The notes below the pieces were generated by a model. It worked only from the letters and a program-made list of their open reading frames with translations. It was not told the origin of the DNA and did not search any database. A stretch of DNA of 64,000 bases from Thermococcus stetteri (lineage in GTDB: Archaea > Methanobacteriota_B > Thermococci > Thermococcales > Thermococcaceae), in the NCBI RefSeq assembly GCF_017873335.1, contig NZ_JAGGKB010000003.1, forward strand, positions 210,542-274,541. The letters run 5' to 3'. The position numbers were made by a program, and so were the translations under genes. Positions 48,505 through 57,727 of this stretch are shown in pieces. Numbering within the stretch: position 1 is the stretch's first letter; each line of letters starts with the position of its first letter.

Positions 48505-49938
48505 GTGGATAGGGAGGCTTTTTTGGAGCGTGTTAGGGAAGGGGCCGAGCTAATCAAAATGCACATCGAGTTAGGCCATACGATAAGACTTATTTCCCAC
48601 AGGGACGCAGACGGCATCACAGCCGGTGCGATCCTTGCAAAGGCCATTGCGAGGGAAGGGGGAAGCTTCCAGCTCAGCATAGTCAAGCAGGTAAGCGAAG
48701 AACTTATAGACCAGCTGGCGAGGGAGAAGCGGGAAATCTACGTCTTCAGCGACCTGGGGAGCGGCTCTATAGGTCTCATCGAGGAGAAACTCGACTTCGC
48801 TACAGTCGTGGTCGCCGATCACCACCCGCCAGAGAAGGACTCTTTCTCAACCGATTCACACGTCCTTGTTAACCCGGTTCCCTTCGGGGCGAACAGCGTC
48901 CGGGATTTGAGCGGCTCTGGCGTGGCGTACTTCGTAGCGAGGGAGATGAACAGGAAGAACAGGGACATGGCCTACATAGCCATCGTCGGCGCTGTTGGAG
49001 ACATGCAGGAGATAGACGGGACTTTCCACGGACTCAACCTTGAAATCCTTGAAGACGGGAAGGAGCTGGGGATTCTGGAAGTCAGGAAGGAGCTCAGGCT
49101 CTTCGGAAGGGAGAGCAGGCCGCTCTATCAGATGCTCGCCTACGCAACGAATCCCGAAATCCCAGAGATCACTGGAGACGAGAGGAAGGCCATAGAGTGG
49201 CTCCGTGCCAAGGGCTTCGACCCTGAGATGAAGTACTGGCAGCTGAGGGAAGAGGATAAGAGGAAGCTCCACGAGGCTCTTCTCGTCCACATGATAAAGC
49301 ACGGGGCGCCGAAGGAGGCAATAGACAGGCTCATTGGTGACGTTGTCATAAGCCCGCTCTACCCTGAGGGGGACGTGAGGCACGAGGCCAGGGAGTTCTC
49401 CACGCTCCTCAACGCCACTGGAAGGCTAAACGCCGGAACGCTGGGAGTTGCCATCTGCCTGGGCGACAAAGAAGCATACAAAGTCGCCAGGAAGATGCTC
49501 GACGACTACAAGAAAGAGCAGATCGAGGCAAGAAGGTTCATAATCCAGAACTGGAATATGGCGGAGGAGGGAGAGCACGCCTACGTCTTCTACGCTGGCA
49601 AAAACATCAGGGACACCCTCGTAGGGATAGCCGCGAACATGGCAATCAATGCAGGTCTGGCGAATCCTGAGAAGCCTGTGGTAGTTTTGGCTGACAGCGA
49701 CGAGGACGAGAACCTCGTCAAGGGCTCAGCGAGAACCACTGAAAAGGCCCTGAAGAAGGGCTACCACCTTGGAGAAGCCCTGAAGGAGGTTGCCGAGAAG
49801 CTCGGCGGTGAGGGCGGTGGGCATGCCATAGCGGCGGGCATACGCTTCCCGAAGAACAGGATAGACGAGTTCATTAAGCTCTTCAACGAAGCCCTCGGGA
49901 GGCAGGTGAAAAAGGATGGAAGTAAAGGCGAGGGTTGA
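48505..49938 (+). CDS. DHH-family single-strand exonuclease (RecJ-like, GAN type)
   Basis: The 477-residue protein has the DHH domain motifs [20 protein letters not shown] (motif I), VFSDLGSG (II), VVADHHPPE (DHH, III) and [11 protein letters not shown] (IV), and a DHHA1 domain with [18 protein letters not shown]. In Thermococcus kodakarensis the GINS-associated nuclease GAN, a Cdc45 relative in the CMG complex, belongs to this group; the operon position beside uS15 and Pcc1 fits GAN. Its end overlaps pcc1 by 23 bases. The exact paralogue is inferred. Confidence 0.85.
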   Translation: MDREAFLERVREGAELIKMHIELGHTIRLISHRDADGITAGAILAKAIAREGGSFQLSIVKQVSEELIDQLAREKREIYVFSDLGSGSIGLIEEKLDFATVVVADHHPPEKDSFSTDSHVLVNPVPFGANSVRDLSGSGVAYFVAREMNRKNRDMAYIAIVGAVGDMQEIDGTFHGLNLEILEDGKELGILEVRKELRLFGRESRPLYQMLAYATNPEIPEITGDERKAIEWLRAKGFDPEMKYWQLREEDKRKLHEALLVHMIKHGAPKEAIDRLIGDVVISPLYPEGDVRHEAREFSTLLNATGRLNAGTLGVAICLGDKEAYKVARKMLDDYKKEQIEARRFIIQNWNMAEEGEHAYVFYAGKNIRDTLVGIAANMAINAGLANPEKPVVVLADSDEDENLVKGSARTTEKALKKGYHLGEALKEVAEKLGGEGGGHAIAAGIRFPKNRIDEFIKLFNEALGRQVKKDGSKGEG

Positions 49939-50173
49939 GATAGTCTGGCACTACGGCGATGAGGCCAAGGCGAGGGCAATTGCTGGGGCAATCCAGGTGG
50001 ACAACGAGGGCATGCCGGAAGAACTAAAGAAAAGTTTAAATGTGCAAACCCGATGGGTTGATGGAGACGTCATAACAAAGGTTAAATACTCGGGTGAGAT
50101 TGACACCCTCATCAAAGCGCTCGATGACGTTGTGTTTTCGGTCAAAATCGCCGAAGATAGCGTAGAGGTGTGA
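49916..50173 (+). CDS. pcc1: KEOPS complex subunit Pcc1
   Basis: The 85-residue protein ([51 protein letters not shown]) matches Pcc1, the dimerisation subunit of KEOPS, which makes t6A37 in ANN-decoding tRNAs with Kae1, Bud32 and Cgi121. Those partners are not in this window. The start overlaps the end of the nuclease gene, as is common in this conserved cluster. Confidence 0.88.
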   Translation: MEVKARVEIVWHYGDEAKARAIAGAIQVDNEGMPEELKKSLNVQTRWVDGDVITKVKYSGEIDTLIKALDDVVFSVKIAEDSVEV

Positions 50174-50188
50174 ACTGGAGGTGTTAAG

Positions 50189-50791
50189 ATGGCAAGAGGT
50201 AACCCAAGGAAGAGGGTCGCTGCGGCTAAGGATAAGTGGAAGATGAAAGAGTGGTACATCGTTTACGCTCCCGACTTCTTTGGGAGCAAGGAGATAGGCC
50301 TCACTCCTGCTGACGACCCTGAGAAGGTTGTGGGTAGGGTTATTGAAACTACTCTCAAGGATCTCACCGGAGACTTCACCAAGGGGCACGTGAAGCTCTA
50401 CTTCCAGATACACGACGTTAAGGGTCAGAATGCCTACACCAAGTTCAAGGGCCACACCCTCGCGAGGAGCTACATAAGGTCGCTCGTCAGGAGGAGGACC
50501 ACCAGGGTCGACGGCATATTCAACATCACCACCAAGGACGGCTACAAGCTCCGCGTAATGGGCATGGTCATCGCCTACAGGAGGATCCAGACCAGCCAGG
50601 AGAGGGCTATCAGGAAGATAATCCAGGACATCATCTACAAGAAGGCCGAGGAGCTCAACTTCGCCGACTTCGTTCTCCAGTCGGTCAACGGCCAGATAGC
50701 CAGCGAGATAGCGAAGGAAGCGAGGAAGATATACCCGATCAAGCGCGCCGAGGTCAGGAAGATAAAGGTTCTCGCCGAGCCTTCCGCCTGA
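50189..50791 (+). CDS. rps3ae: 30S ribosomal protein eS1 (S3Ae)
   Basis: The 200-residue protein begins [20 protein letters not shown] and contains [20 protein letters not shown] and [20 protein letters not shown], the eukaryote/archaeal S3Ae family. It binds at the platform of the small subunit. GGAGGTG lies seven bases before the ATG. It is the last gene of the ribosomal block; the SPOUT gene follows after 154 bases with its own promoter. Confidence 0.95.
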   Translation: MARGNPRKRVAAAKDKWKMKEWYIVYAPDFFGSKEIGLTPADDPEKVVGRVIETTLKDLTGDFTKGHVKLYFQIHDVKGQNAYTKFKGHTLARSYIRSLVRRRTTRVDGIFNITTKDGYKLRVMGMVIAYRRIQTSQERAIRKIIQDIIYKKAEELNFADFVLQSVNGQIASEIAKEARKIYPIKRAEVRKIKVLAEPSA

Positions 50792-50945
50792 AGGCTCCTT
50801 TTAATATCCCATTTTAGATGCTTTTCTGACTATACCTTGCCAAATTACTACAAAAGGCAAAACGTTATATTGACCTCTTCCAAAATGGACCGGGCCTTAA
50901 GGTCATTAAGATTACACTATCACAACCGTCTGAGGAGGTGATACC

Positions 50946-52013
50946 TTGAAGTTTCTCGTCAAGACACAGAGGGGCATGGAATCCGTTGCTGGGAACTACA
51001 TCCGGGAAGCCCTTCCCGACGCCGAGGTCTGGGCTTCTCCGATGGGCTATTCTGGCCTCGTAATAGTTGAAACCGATAAAGAGAACGCAGAGAAGAAAAT
51101 CCTTGGGATACCTGAAGTGGAGCGCGTTATACCCGTCCTCGTCGAGACGAAGGCGGAGCTGGAGGAGATTGTGAAGGCCGCAGATGAAATAGCGGGCCTT
51201 ATAAGGGAGAACGAAACATTCGCAGTCAAGACCAAGAGGCGCGGAAAGCACGACTTTTCGAGCATCGATGTCAACCGCGTTCTCGGCGCAAGGATTAAGG
51301 AGCTGACCGATGCGGACGTGAACCTGAGCTGGCCCGACAAGGTAGTTCAGGTCGAGATAATAGGGGACAGAGCGTTCATCTCGGTTCTTCCTGGGGAGGA
51401 ATACCGCAAGTACACTCCGGACAAGTTCGACGCCAGGAAGCTCTTTTCCAAGGTTACCCTCGTCCAGATGCCCTACTGGGGCGACTACAAAGCCTGCAGG
51501 AAGTTCGGTGAGAAGATCGGCAGGGCGGCCCAGGCCTTTGAGGTCAAAGAGCTGATCATAGCGCCCAAGGAGAAGATGGACGCCTACGAGCTGATGGAGT
51601 TCCTTAGGGGCATCAAGATAGGCCAGGAGAGCAGGTACCAGATACAGAGGGAGGCCTATCCCTGGAAGGTTGAGAAGGTTCCGGTCTCGGTGTGGGACCT
51701 CTACCAGGTCGTTAGGGACAAGAGAAGGAACAAAAGACTCCTGATAATCACTGACCCGAAGGGGCCTACTCTGGCGGAGGTCAAGGAAAAGCTGGCAAAG
51801 GACATTCACTACGCCAAGGAAGTCGTTATCTTCATAGGCTCAAGAGAGGGCATACCGCGGGGCCTCTTCAGGTTCGCCGACTACGTCGTTGACCTCGCTC
51901 CCTATATGACCTTCGCGACCGAGCACGGAATACCTGCAACTCTGGTCTCCCTGTGGGAGGTCTACGAAGAGTTCCTCAGGAAGGGTGAAGAAAAAGCCGA
52001 GGAGTCTTCCTAA
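50946..52013 (+). CDS. THUMP-SPOUT RNA methyltransferase-like protein
   Basis: The 355-residue protein starts with TTG (MKFLVKTQRGMESVAGNYIR) behind GAGGTG. Residues 60-165 form a THUMP RNA-binding domain (TFAVKTKRRGKHDFSSIDVN, VNLSWPDKVVQVEIIGDRAF). The C-terminal part has the SPOUT knot pattern: KRLLIITDPKGPTLAEVKEK, VVIFIGSREGIPRGLFRFAD and EHGIPATLVSLWEVYEEFL. A tRNA or rRNA methylation role is expected; the target base is not known. Confidence 0.85.
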   Translation: MKFLVKTQRGMESVAGNYIREALPDAEVWASPMGYSGLVIVETDKENAEKKILGIPEVERVIPVLVETKAELEEIVKAADEIAGLIRENETFAVKTKRRGKHDFSSIDVNRVLGARIKELTDADVNLSWPDKVVQVEIIGDRAFISVLPGEEYRKYTPDKFDARKLFSKVTLVQMPYWGDYKACRKFGEKIGRAAQAFEVKELIIAPKEKMDAYELMEFLRGIKIGQESRYQIQREAYPWKVEKVPVSVWDLYQVVRDKRRNKRLLIITDPKGPTLAEVKEKLAKDIHYAKEVVIFIGSREGIPRGLFRFADYVVDLAPYMTFATEHGIPATLVSLWEVYEEFLRKGEEKAEESS

Positions 52014-52029
52014 TCCTTCTTTTTGAGCC

Positions 52030-52088
52030 GGCGTCAGGCCCTAAGGTCGTCCTCACCGCTCGGGAATCCGCCGTAGTCATCATCCGCC
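52030..52088 (-). ncRNA. C/D box guide sRNA (candidate)
   Basis: The minus strand reads box C ATGATGA (52077-52083), a 14-base guide CTACGGCGGATTCC, a degenerate D' (CCGA), a C'-like GTGAGGA (52050-52056), a guide CGACCTTAGGGC and box D CTGA (52034-52037). The ends GGCG and CGCC can pair to close the kink-turn. It lies just downstream of the DUF92 stop codon and may be processed from that mRNA. The imperfect D' and C' lower confidence. Confidence 0.6.
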
Positions 52089-52094
52089 GCGGTC

Positions 52095-52817
52095 TCATGC
52101 CAGAGCGTAGAATAGACCAGCGCCTATGAGGCCGCCCAGAAGGCTCGCCAGGAAGTTGGTGGAGTTGTTGTCGGTGATTCCCTTTTCTTCGAGGGTCGCT
52201 CCGATGAGACTGTCAAGATTCACGCCAATGAAACCGCCAATAGTGACGGCGAGTAACATCTCCCAGGTGTGAGTGGTAAGTGGTAGGGCAAAGAGGGCTA
52301 TTATCAAAGCACCAATAATGGCTATAATCTCACCCTGAAGGGAGACTGCACCATTCGTTCCCGGTTTAACGGGTTTTAGATTAGTTATAAGCCTAGGCCT
52401 TCTGCCGAGAACCTTTCCAAGCTCGCTTGCGAGTGTGTCCCCGTTCACGGTGGCTATTGAAGCAAACGTCGCTGCCCAAAAAACGTCTTCTTTAACAACG
52501 GCCTCCACCAAAAGGAACACAAGAACGGCCAGACCGTTGCCGAGAACGTTTCCAATACTCCTTGTCCCGTTGTTTGACTGTGCGAGGCCCCTTCTGACTT
52601 TTTCGTCATACCTATACTTCGTTGCCAAGACTCCGAGGACAAGAAACGCTAAAAGTGCCAGAAACGTCCACATTCCGCCAAATACGAGAACACCCATGCC
52701 CAAGAAGACCGCGGCTGCCGAACCTTTTATGTCCAGGGCATGGGATTTGTATGCTAAGATTCCGAGCAGGATCATTGTGATTGTATCAGCTATGATATTC
52801 AAAGTCATCACCGTCAT
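52095..52817 (-). CDS. DUF92/TMEM19-family membrane protein
   Basis: The 240-residue protein has about seven membrane helices and the family motifs YKSHALDIKGSAAAVFLGMG, VNGDTLASELGKVLGRRPRL and PVKPGTNGAVSLQGEIIAII. The DUF92 family includes plant VTE6 phytyl-phosphate kinase, so an isoprenoid-phosphate substrate is possible in archaea, but this is by analogy only. The start may be ATG 52817 or ATG 52808. A C/D RNA candidate follows the stop. Confidence 0.82.
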   Translation of the reverse strand: MTVMTLNIIADTITMILLGILAYKSHALDIKGSAAAVFLGMGVLVFGGMWTFLALLAFLVLGVLATKYRYDEKVRRGLAQSNNGTRSIGNVLGNGLAVLVFLLVEAVVKEDVFWAATFASIATVNGDTLASELGKVLGRRPRLITNLKPVKPGTNGAVSLQGEIIAIIGALIIALFALPLTTHTWEMLLAVTIGGFIGVNLDSLIGATLEEKGITDNNSTNFLASLLGGLIGAGLFYALA

Positions 52818-52882
52818 CGTGATAGTGCTTTGGAGAAGGTTTATTACTTTTTCCCTGTTTTGAAAATGGGGAAGAATAGTGA

Positions 52883-53332
52883 TTACAGAGTCTCGAACTT
52901 AATCGTTTCAGTAATGAATGTGACATCCATGTGGTCTATTGCCGGCACCTTCTTGGATATCTCTGAAATTATCCTCTCAAGCTCCTTCATGTCCTTTGGA
53001 CCAGTTACGTGGATCACCAGGTTGTGTGAACCGAGTGCACGCTGGATTACCTTAACGTGTTCCTCCTTCTTGAGAGCCTCAATGGCCTCATCGACGTCTG
53101 CCCCCGGCTTCAGGGTAATGCCGAGGACAACATGGATATAACCCAGAGCGTCGTAGTCCGGTATTACGGTGTACTTCAATATCACTCCACTCTGCTCAAG
53201 ACGGTTCATCCTGCGGGAGATCCTCTGCCTTGTGGTGCCAAGAAGCTCTGCAAGCTCCTTGTAGGTTAGACGGGAGTTCTTTGAGAGGAGCTTGAGGATA
53301 CGAAGATCAACGGGATTTATTTTATCTGCCAT
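52883..53332 (-). CDS. Lrp/AsnC-family transcriptional regulator
   Basis: The 149-residue protein has an N-terminal winged HTH (NPVDLRILKLLSKNSRLTYK, GTTRQRISRRMNRLEQSG) and a C-terminal RAM domain (VVLGITLKPGADVDEAIEAL, RALGSHNLVIHVTGPKDMKE). ATG 53332 follows GGAGGTGACTGAG; the upstream GTG is within that ribosome site. It is the second Lrp-like regulator in the window, standing alone, so its targets cannot be read from context. Confidence 0.88.
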   Translation of the reverse strand: MADKINPVDLRILKLLSKNSRLTYKELAELLGTTRQRISRRMNRLEQSGVILKYTVIPDYDALGYIHVVLGITLKPGADVDEAIEALKKEEHVKVIQRALGSHNLVIHVTGPKDMKELERIISEISKKVPAIDHMDVTFITETIKFETL

Positions 53333-53530
53333 CTCAGTCACCTCCTTAACGTTTGTTTGAGTTGTTCGTGAGTGAATATAAAAATGTTTCGTTTTTGGAG
53401 GGATTGGATTTAGTTTTGGTTATTTTGGTGTCTTAAAAATGCGCGGTTAATGGCCTTCAAGATGAACCTATATGTTTCAATAACCAAGTTTTACTTTGGA
53501 AATAAAGTAACAAAAATAAAACCGAGTGCC

Positions 53531-53809
53531 TCAGGTATCCCTAGTCGAGTACTTAATCACGGTCGTTTCAAGGGCATGAGAGGCATCGATCCCATAATAG
53601 TTGGCTATGCAGAGAAGGGCGTAGAGAACATCGCCGAGTTCTTCCTCGAGTCTTTCCTTCTCCCCATGCCCCTTGACACCCTCGACAGCAAGCATGACAT
53701 CAGCGAGTTCACCGACCTCCTCCACCAGCGCCGCAAGCATCTGGAAAGGGGGCCAGTAGCCTCCTTGCTTCTGGATTAACTCATCAACTTTCCTCTGAAG
53801 CTCATTCAT
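53531..53809 (-). CDS. MazG-like nucleotide pyrophosphohydrolase
   Basis: The 92-residue helical protein has ALVEEVGELADVML and EELGDVLYALLCIAN, the EExxE...ExxD metal motifs of MazG-type NTP pyrophosphatases, which remove abnormal nucleotides such as dUTP analogues. It is a single-domain, short member. Its start overlaps the upstream ArsR gene by 8 bases, so both are on one mRNA. Confidence 0.85.
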   Translation of the reverse strand: MNELQRKVDELIQKQGGYWPPFQMLAALVEEVGELADVMLAVEGVKGHGEKERLEEELGDVLYALLCIANYYGIDASHALETTVIKYSTRDT

Positions 53810-54188
53810 ATTTTACCAGGGCCTCCTGCACTCTTTCAAGAAGTTCGGCAATCCTTTCGGAGTTGGCTTTATAGAAGCGCATCCTGCCCTCTCTGCGCTC
53901 CTTCAGGAGGTCAATGGTCTTGAGGGTGCGTAGGTGGTGGCTTATGAGGGTCTGATCCTCACCGAGGACTTCAGAGAGTAGGCACACACAGAGCCAGTGG
54001 TCGCGGGTGAGTTTCAGGATCTTGAGCCTTATCGGGTTGGATATGGCCTTTAGAAACTCGATGACTTCTTTATCAACCTCTGGCTCAAGCTCTGCCTCCA
54101 TCTCAGGAAGCCCGCATTTCTCATAGCACTTGAAGACGCTCTTTTTGGGCCTCTCAGGAAGTTTCTCCACTATGTCCTTTACTTTCAT
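53802..54188 (-). CDS. ArsR-family regulator with CxC motif
   Basis: The 128-residue protein has a winged HTH: LKAISNPIRLKILKLTRDHW, LCVCLLSEVLGEDQTLISHH, LRTLKTIDLLKERREGRMRF. The CVC in the third helix is where ArsR proteins bind As/Sb, and a second pair (CYEKC) occurs in the N-terminal extension. Metalloid or metal sensing is therefore plausible, but no efflux gene is adjacent. ATG 54188 follows GGTGAGGGCT. It is co-transcribed with the MazG-like gene. Confidence 0.82.
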   Translation of the reverse strand: MKVKDIVEKLPERPKKSVFKCYEKCGLPEMEAELEPEVDKEVIEFLKAISNPIRLKILKLTRDHWLCVCLLSEVLGEDQTLISHHLRTLKTIDLLKERREGRMRFYKANSERIAELLERVQEALVKYE

Positions 54189-54246
54189 AGCCCTCACCGA
54201 GAGAAGTGTGGTAAATCCCTAAATAAATCTTTTTCACATGAAATAT

Positions 54247-54618
54247 TCAATCAACAACCTCAATAAAAACTTCTTCCCCAGAGGAAGTATACGCCCTCAC
54301 GTCCTCCTCGGTGAAGGGCCAGGCTATTATCAGATGAACCCCCCCGAACTTTGAGAAGAACCTCAGGTCGGCCTCTGAGGGCCAGAACGCCGGTGATGGA
54401 TGGGAGTGAACGGTTCCCTTTATGCTCTCATCCAGCGGGAGCATCCAGTGGTCGAAAAAGACCGAATTTCTGCCAGGGTACTGCCTGGGAGCTATCAGGA
54501 CCTCTTCAAAGACACCGTCCTTTTCTCTCAAAAAGCCGGCGAACTCGTTTGGATAGGCACTCCGGGCCAACTGAAGAAGGTACTCCAGAAGCTCCCTGCG
54601 GATTTTTATCGTTTTCAT
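54247..54618 (-). CDS. JAMM/MPN metalloprotease (archaeal JAMM1-like)
   Basis: The 123-residue protein is a minimal JAMM domain: catalytic Glu25 (NEFAGF) and H71-S-H73...S81..D84 in HSHPSPAFWPSEADLRFF. Related archaeal enzymes remove ubiquitin-like SAMP modifiers from proteins or process them for sulfur transfer. ATG 54618 follows GAGGTGTTGGTT, and the longer frame upstream overlaps the sRNA region and is not coding. It lies about 70 bases downstream of the DUF2666 gene. Confidence 0.88.
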   Translation of the reverse strand: MKTIKIRRELLEYLLQLARSAYPNEFAGFLREKDGVFEEVLIAPRQYPGRNSVFFDHWMLPLDESIKGTVHSHPSPAFWPSEADLRFFSKFGGVHLIIAWPFTEEDVRAYTSSGEEVFIEVVD

Positions 54619-54642
54619 AACCAACACCTCAAAATGGGAAGA

Positions 54643-54698
54643 AGGGTCAGCGAAGCGAAGAGTCATCACCGCTCAGGTGTCCTCGGCGTCATCACGCC
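54643..54698 (-). ncRNA. C/D box guide sRNA overlapping the DUF2666 stop codon
   Basis: The minus strand carries canonical boxes in order: C GTGATGA (54689-54695), guide CGCCGAGGACAC, D' CTGA (54673-54676), C' GTGATGA (54663-54669), guide CTCTTCGCTTCG and D CTGA (54647-54650). Flanking GGC/CCC bases could form the short closing stem. The UGA stop of the DUF2666 gene is part of box C, so the RNA is probably processed from that transcript. Guides are 12 bases, normal for archaea. Targets were not searched. Confidence 0.85.
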
Positions 54699-55480
54699 TT
54701 CTCGAGGTACTTCTCGAGGCTCTTGGACGGGACGTCCAGAGGAAGTCCTATCTTTTCAAGGGCTATCCTGAGGGCGTAGAGCCTTGCGTGCTCAAGAAAC
54801 TCTTCATCGGCATAAGTGGAAGGCTCGAACGCCTCGTAGACCTCCACAACCTTCGGGATGTCGGACTTTTTAACCTTTTTGAACGCCGAGAATTCACCCT
54901 CTATGCCCTCAAGGTCTATGTGCGCATACGCAGGGAGCTTCAGAGTGACAGTCTCGTTGATGCTGGCCAAAAGCCTTGCAACATCAAGTAAAGGCGTTTT
55001 TTCGTCTATGATGAGCCTCTTTACCACTATCCACTTCCCGTGCTTGGCTGTGAAGTTCACGTGATCTTCCTCGTATGGGAAGTCGATGTCGACCCCTGTA
55101 AGTTCCCCTTCAGGATAGCTAACTGGAACCATTCCCTCAAGCGCCATACTAACGAGAACGGCCTTCGCAGCATCAACCAAGAGCTTTTTGAGCTTCTTAT
55201 CGTTCTCTCTGACCAGCCCGCCAAGGTTCCTGGAAGTTCCAGGCGACTTGAGCGCGACTATTGTGTCACTGAGGGTCTCTTTTCTGACTTCTTCTGCCAG
55301 TCTTCGTATGCCCTCTATGTCTATCTTTTCCGCCATGTAACTAGGTATTCTAGAGTTCACAGAGTTCGCTATCCCTGCAAGGAAGTGAGCAACAGCCTCG
55401 TCCTCAAGCTCCGTGAGCTTCTTGGCGACATGCCAGTCGTTATGCTTTGCTGTGAATGCAACGTGCTCCTCTATCTTCAT
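54692..55480 (-). CDS. DUF2666 protein (tandem repeat)
   Basis: The 262-residue protein consists of two related halves: HVAFTAKHNDWHVAKKLTEL with SRIPSYMAEKIDIEGI in the first, and HVNFTAKHGKWIVVKRLIID with LKLPAYAHIDLEGIEGEF in the second. This is DUF2666, an uncharacterised Thermococcales family. ATG 55480 is chosen because the upstream part of the frame overlaps the divergent lonB promoter and is not coding in style. Its stop codon lies inside a C/D box sRNA. Confidence 0.75.
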   Translation of the reverse strand: MKIEEHVAFTAKHNDWHVAKKLTELEDEAVAHFLAGIANSVNSRIPSYMAEKIDIEGIRRLAEEVRKETLSDTIVALKSPGTSRNLGGLVRENDKKLKKLLVDAAKAVLVSMALEGMVPVSYPEGELTGVDIDFPYEEDHVNFTAKHGKWIVVKRLIIDEKTPLLDVARLLASINETVTLKLPAYAHIDLEGIEGEFSAFKKVKKSDIPKVVEVYEAFEPSTYADEEFLEHARLYALRIALEKIGLPLDVPSKSLEKYLEKA

Positions 55481-55601
55481 GCTCTCACCGAAAGGAGTTT
55501 GACGTTGGGCTTTTAGCTTTTTTGTGGCGCTACCCATACCCTCAAAAAAGTTATAAATTGAGTCAATCCACTCAACCCTAGAGCTGAGAGAGGGAAGAAA
55601 G

Positions 55602-57509
55602 ATGGACGATGAGTCCACCAAGGAGAGGCTGGTTCCCCGCGAGTACGGAGAGAGTCTTGAGCTAGGAATCGATTTTAAGACCACTGAAGAAATCCCAGTA
55701 CCAGACAAGCTCATCGACCAGGTCATCGGTCAGGAACATGCCGTCGAAGTCATAAAAACGGCCGCCAACCAGAGAAGGCACGTTCTCCTTATAGGAGAGC
55801 CTGGAACTGGTAAGTCAATGCTCGGCCAAGCAATGGCAGAGCTCCTCCCAACGGAGAACCTTGAGGACATCCTGGTCTTTCCAAACCCCGAAGACGAAAA
55901 TATGCCCAAAATAAAGACGGTTCCCGCCTGCCAGGGAAGGCGCATAGTGGAGAACTACCGCAGGAAGGCGAAAGACCAGGAAGGGATCAAGAACTACCTT
56001 CTCATGTTCGTCATATTCACAGTAATACTGGCAATACTCATGGAGCCAACCGCGACCACGCTCCTCATGGGAATGTTCGTAGTACTCCTCAGCATGATGG
56101 TCATCTCCAACATGCGCTTCAGGAACACTGTCCTCGTGCCAAAGTTGCTCGTTGATAACTGTGGCAGGACGAAGGCCCCCTTCGTTGATGCAACCGGTGC
56201 ACACGCAGGAGCCCTGCTCGGCGATGTGAGGCACGACCCGTTCCAGAGCGGCGGCCTTGGAACGCCCGCCCACGAGCGCGTTGAGCCGGGCATGATACAC
56301 CGCGCCCACAAGGGAGTCCTGTTCATAGACGAGATAGCGACCCTCTCCCTCAAAATGCAGCAGAGCCTCCTCACAGCGATGCAGGAGAAGAAGTTCCCGA
56401 TAACCGGTCAGAGCGAGATGTCGAGCGGCGCAATGGTGAGGACAGAACCGGTTCCCTGCGACTTCATCCTCGTCGCCGCTGGAAACCTGGACACGATAGA
56501 CAAGATGCACCCAGCTCTGCGCTCTCGTATCAGAGGATACGGTTACGAGGTCTACATGAGGACTACCATGTCCGATACCATCGAGAACAGGAGGAAGCTC
56601 GTCCAGTTCGTTGCCCAGGAGGTCAAGAGGGACGGCAAGATACCCCACTTCACGAGAGAGGCCGTTGAGGAGATAGTCAGGGAGGCCCAGAAGAGGGCAG
56701 GAAGGAAGGGCCACCTAACGCTCCGCCTCAGGGACCTCGGCGGTATCGTCAGGGCCGCTGGAGACATAGCGGTGAAGAAGGGCAAGAAGTACGTTGAGAG
56801 GGAGGACGTGCTCGAGGCCATGAGGATGGCCAAGCCGCTTGAGAAACAGCTCGCCGACTGGTACATAGAGAACAAGAAGGAGTACCAGGTCATAAAGACC
56901 GAGGGCGGGGAGATAGGCAGGGTGAACGGCCTGGCGGTCATAGGCGAGCAGAGCGGTATAGTCCTTCCGATAGAGGCCGTCGTTGCTCCGGCGGCGAGCA
57001 AGGAAGAGGGCAAGATAATAGTCACAGGGAAGCTCGGTGAGATAGCGAAGGAAGCGGTCCAGAACGTTTCGGCAATAATCAAGCGCTACAAGGGCGAGGA
57101 CATCAGCAAGTACGACATTCACGTCCAGTTCCTACAGACCTACGAGGGCGTTGAGGGTGATTCGGCCAGCATAAGCGTCGCAACGGCAGTAATCTCTGCC
57201 CTCGAGAACATACCGATAAGGCAGGACGTGGCCATGACGGGTTCGCTCAGCGTGCGCGGTGAGGTTCTGCCGATAGGCGGGGCTACTCCGAAGATAGAGG
57301 CGGCCATCGAAGCCGGCCTGAAGGCCGTCATCATCCCGAAGTCCAACGAGAAGGACGTCTTCCTCAGCCCAGACAAGGCGGAGAAGATCGAGATATACCC
57401 GGTTGAGACCATAGACCAGGTGCTGGAGATAGCCCTTCAGGACGGGCCGGAGAAGGACGAACTTCTCAGGAGGATAAGGGAAGCCCTGCCGCTTTACAGG
57501 TCTTCTTAG
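55602..57509 (+). CDS. lonB: Archaeal membrane-bound Lon protease (LonB)
   Basis: The 635-residue ATP-dependent protease has Walker A GEPGTGKS at residues 65-72 and an insertion with two membrane helices at about 131-170 that anchors it in the membrane. The AAA core includes [20 protein letters not shown], and the C-terminal protease domain has catalytic Ser521 (EGDSASIS) and Lys564 ([14 protein letters not shown]). It degrades unfolded or regulatory membrane and soluble proteins. There is no intein, although some Pyrococcus lon genes contain one. TATA-like AGTTATAAATTG lies about 50 bases upstream. Confidence 0.95.
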   Translation: MDDESTKERLVPREYGESLELGIDFKTTEEIPVPDKLIDQVIGQEHAVEVIKTAANQRRHVLLIGEPGTGKSMLGQAMAELLPTENLEDILVFPNPEDENMPKIKTVPACQGRRIVENYRRKAKDQEGIKNYLLMFVIFTVILAILMEPTATTLLMGMFVVLLSMMVISNMRFRNTVLVPKLLVDNCGRTKAPFVDATGAHAGALLGDVRHDPFQSGGLGTPAHERVEPGMIHRAHKGVLFIDEIATLSLKMQQSLLTAMQEKKFPITGQSEMSSGAMVRTEPVPCDFILVAAGNLDTIDKMHPALRSRIRGYGYEVYMRTTMSDTIENRRKLVQFVAQEVKRDGKIPHFTREAVEEIVREAQKRAGRKGHLTLRLRDLGGIVRAAGDIAVKKGKKYVEREDVLEAMRMAKPLEKQLADWYIENKKEYQVIKTEGGEIGRVNGLAVIGEQSGIVLPIEAVVAPAASKEEGKIIVTGKLGEIAKEAVQNVSAIIKRYKGEDISKYDIHVQFLQTYEGVEGDSASISVATAVISALENIPIRQDVAMTGSLSVRGEVLPIGGATPKIEAAIEAGLKAVIIPKSNEKDVFLSPDKAEKIEIYPVETIDQVLEIALQDGPEKDELLRRIREALPLYRSS

Positions 57510-57541
57510 AGTCATTCTCTCTTTGTTTTGGCCAGGATGCA

Positions 57542-57712
57542 TCACTTTCTTGTTCTTTCTTTGAATTTGAGAACGAAGAAAAGAACGACCATGAACCCTG
57601 TTACGGCCTCACTGACCTCAAAGGGCAGGATACCAACGACTCCAAGAGTGTAAGCTATGGCCAAAATTATTACCAGGACAAGAAGAACTCGGTAAACCTG
57701 TTTCTTCTCCAT
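57542..57712 (-). CDS. Small two-helix membrane protein
   Basis: A 56-residue ORF (MEKKQVYRVLLVLVIILAIA ... FEVSEAVTGFMVVLFFVLKF, ending KERTRK) with two hydrophobic helices and basic ends fills most of the gap between lonB and the CBS-HTH gene. The composition and positive-inside pattern support a real small membrane protein, and it follows the CBS-HTH gene on the same strand by 15 bases. The ribosome site is GGTGTCAGAA, weak. The family is not recognised. Confidence 0.55.
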   Translation of the reverse strand: MEKKQVYRVLLVLVIILAIAYTLGVVGILPFEVSEAVTGFMVVLFFVLKFKERTRK

Positions 57713-57727
57713 TTCTGACACCTTCTG

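Noticed and set aside
52014..52094. Short minus-strand ORF after the DUF92 gene
   Set aside because: The open frame has no start signal and is better explained by the C/D box RNA.
55602..57509. Intein in the Lon gene
   Set aside because: The Walker A and downstream AAA motifs are continuous in one normal-length ORF of 635 residues.
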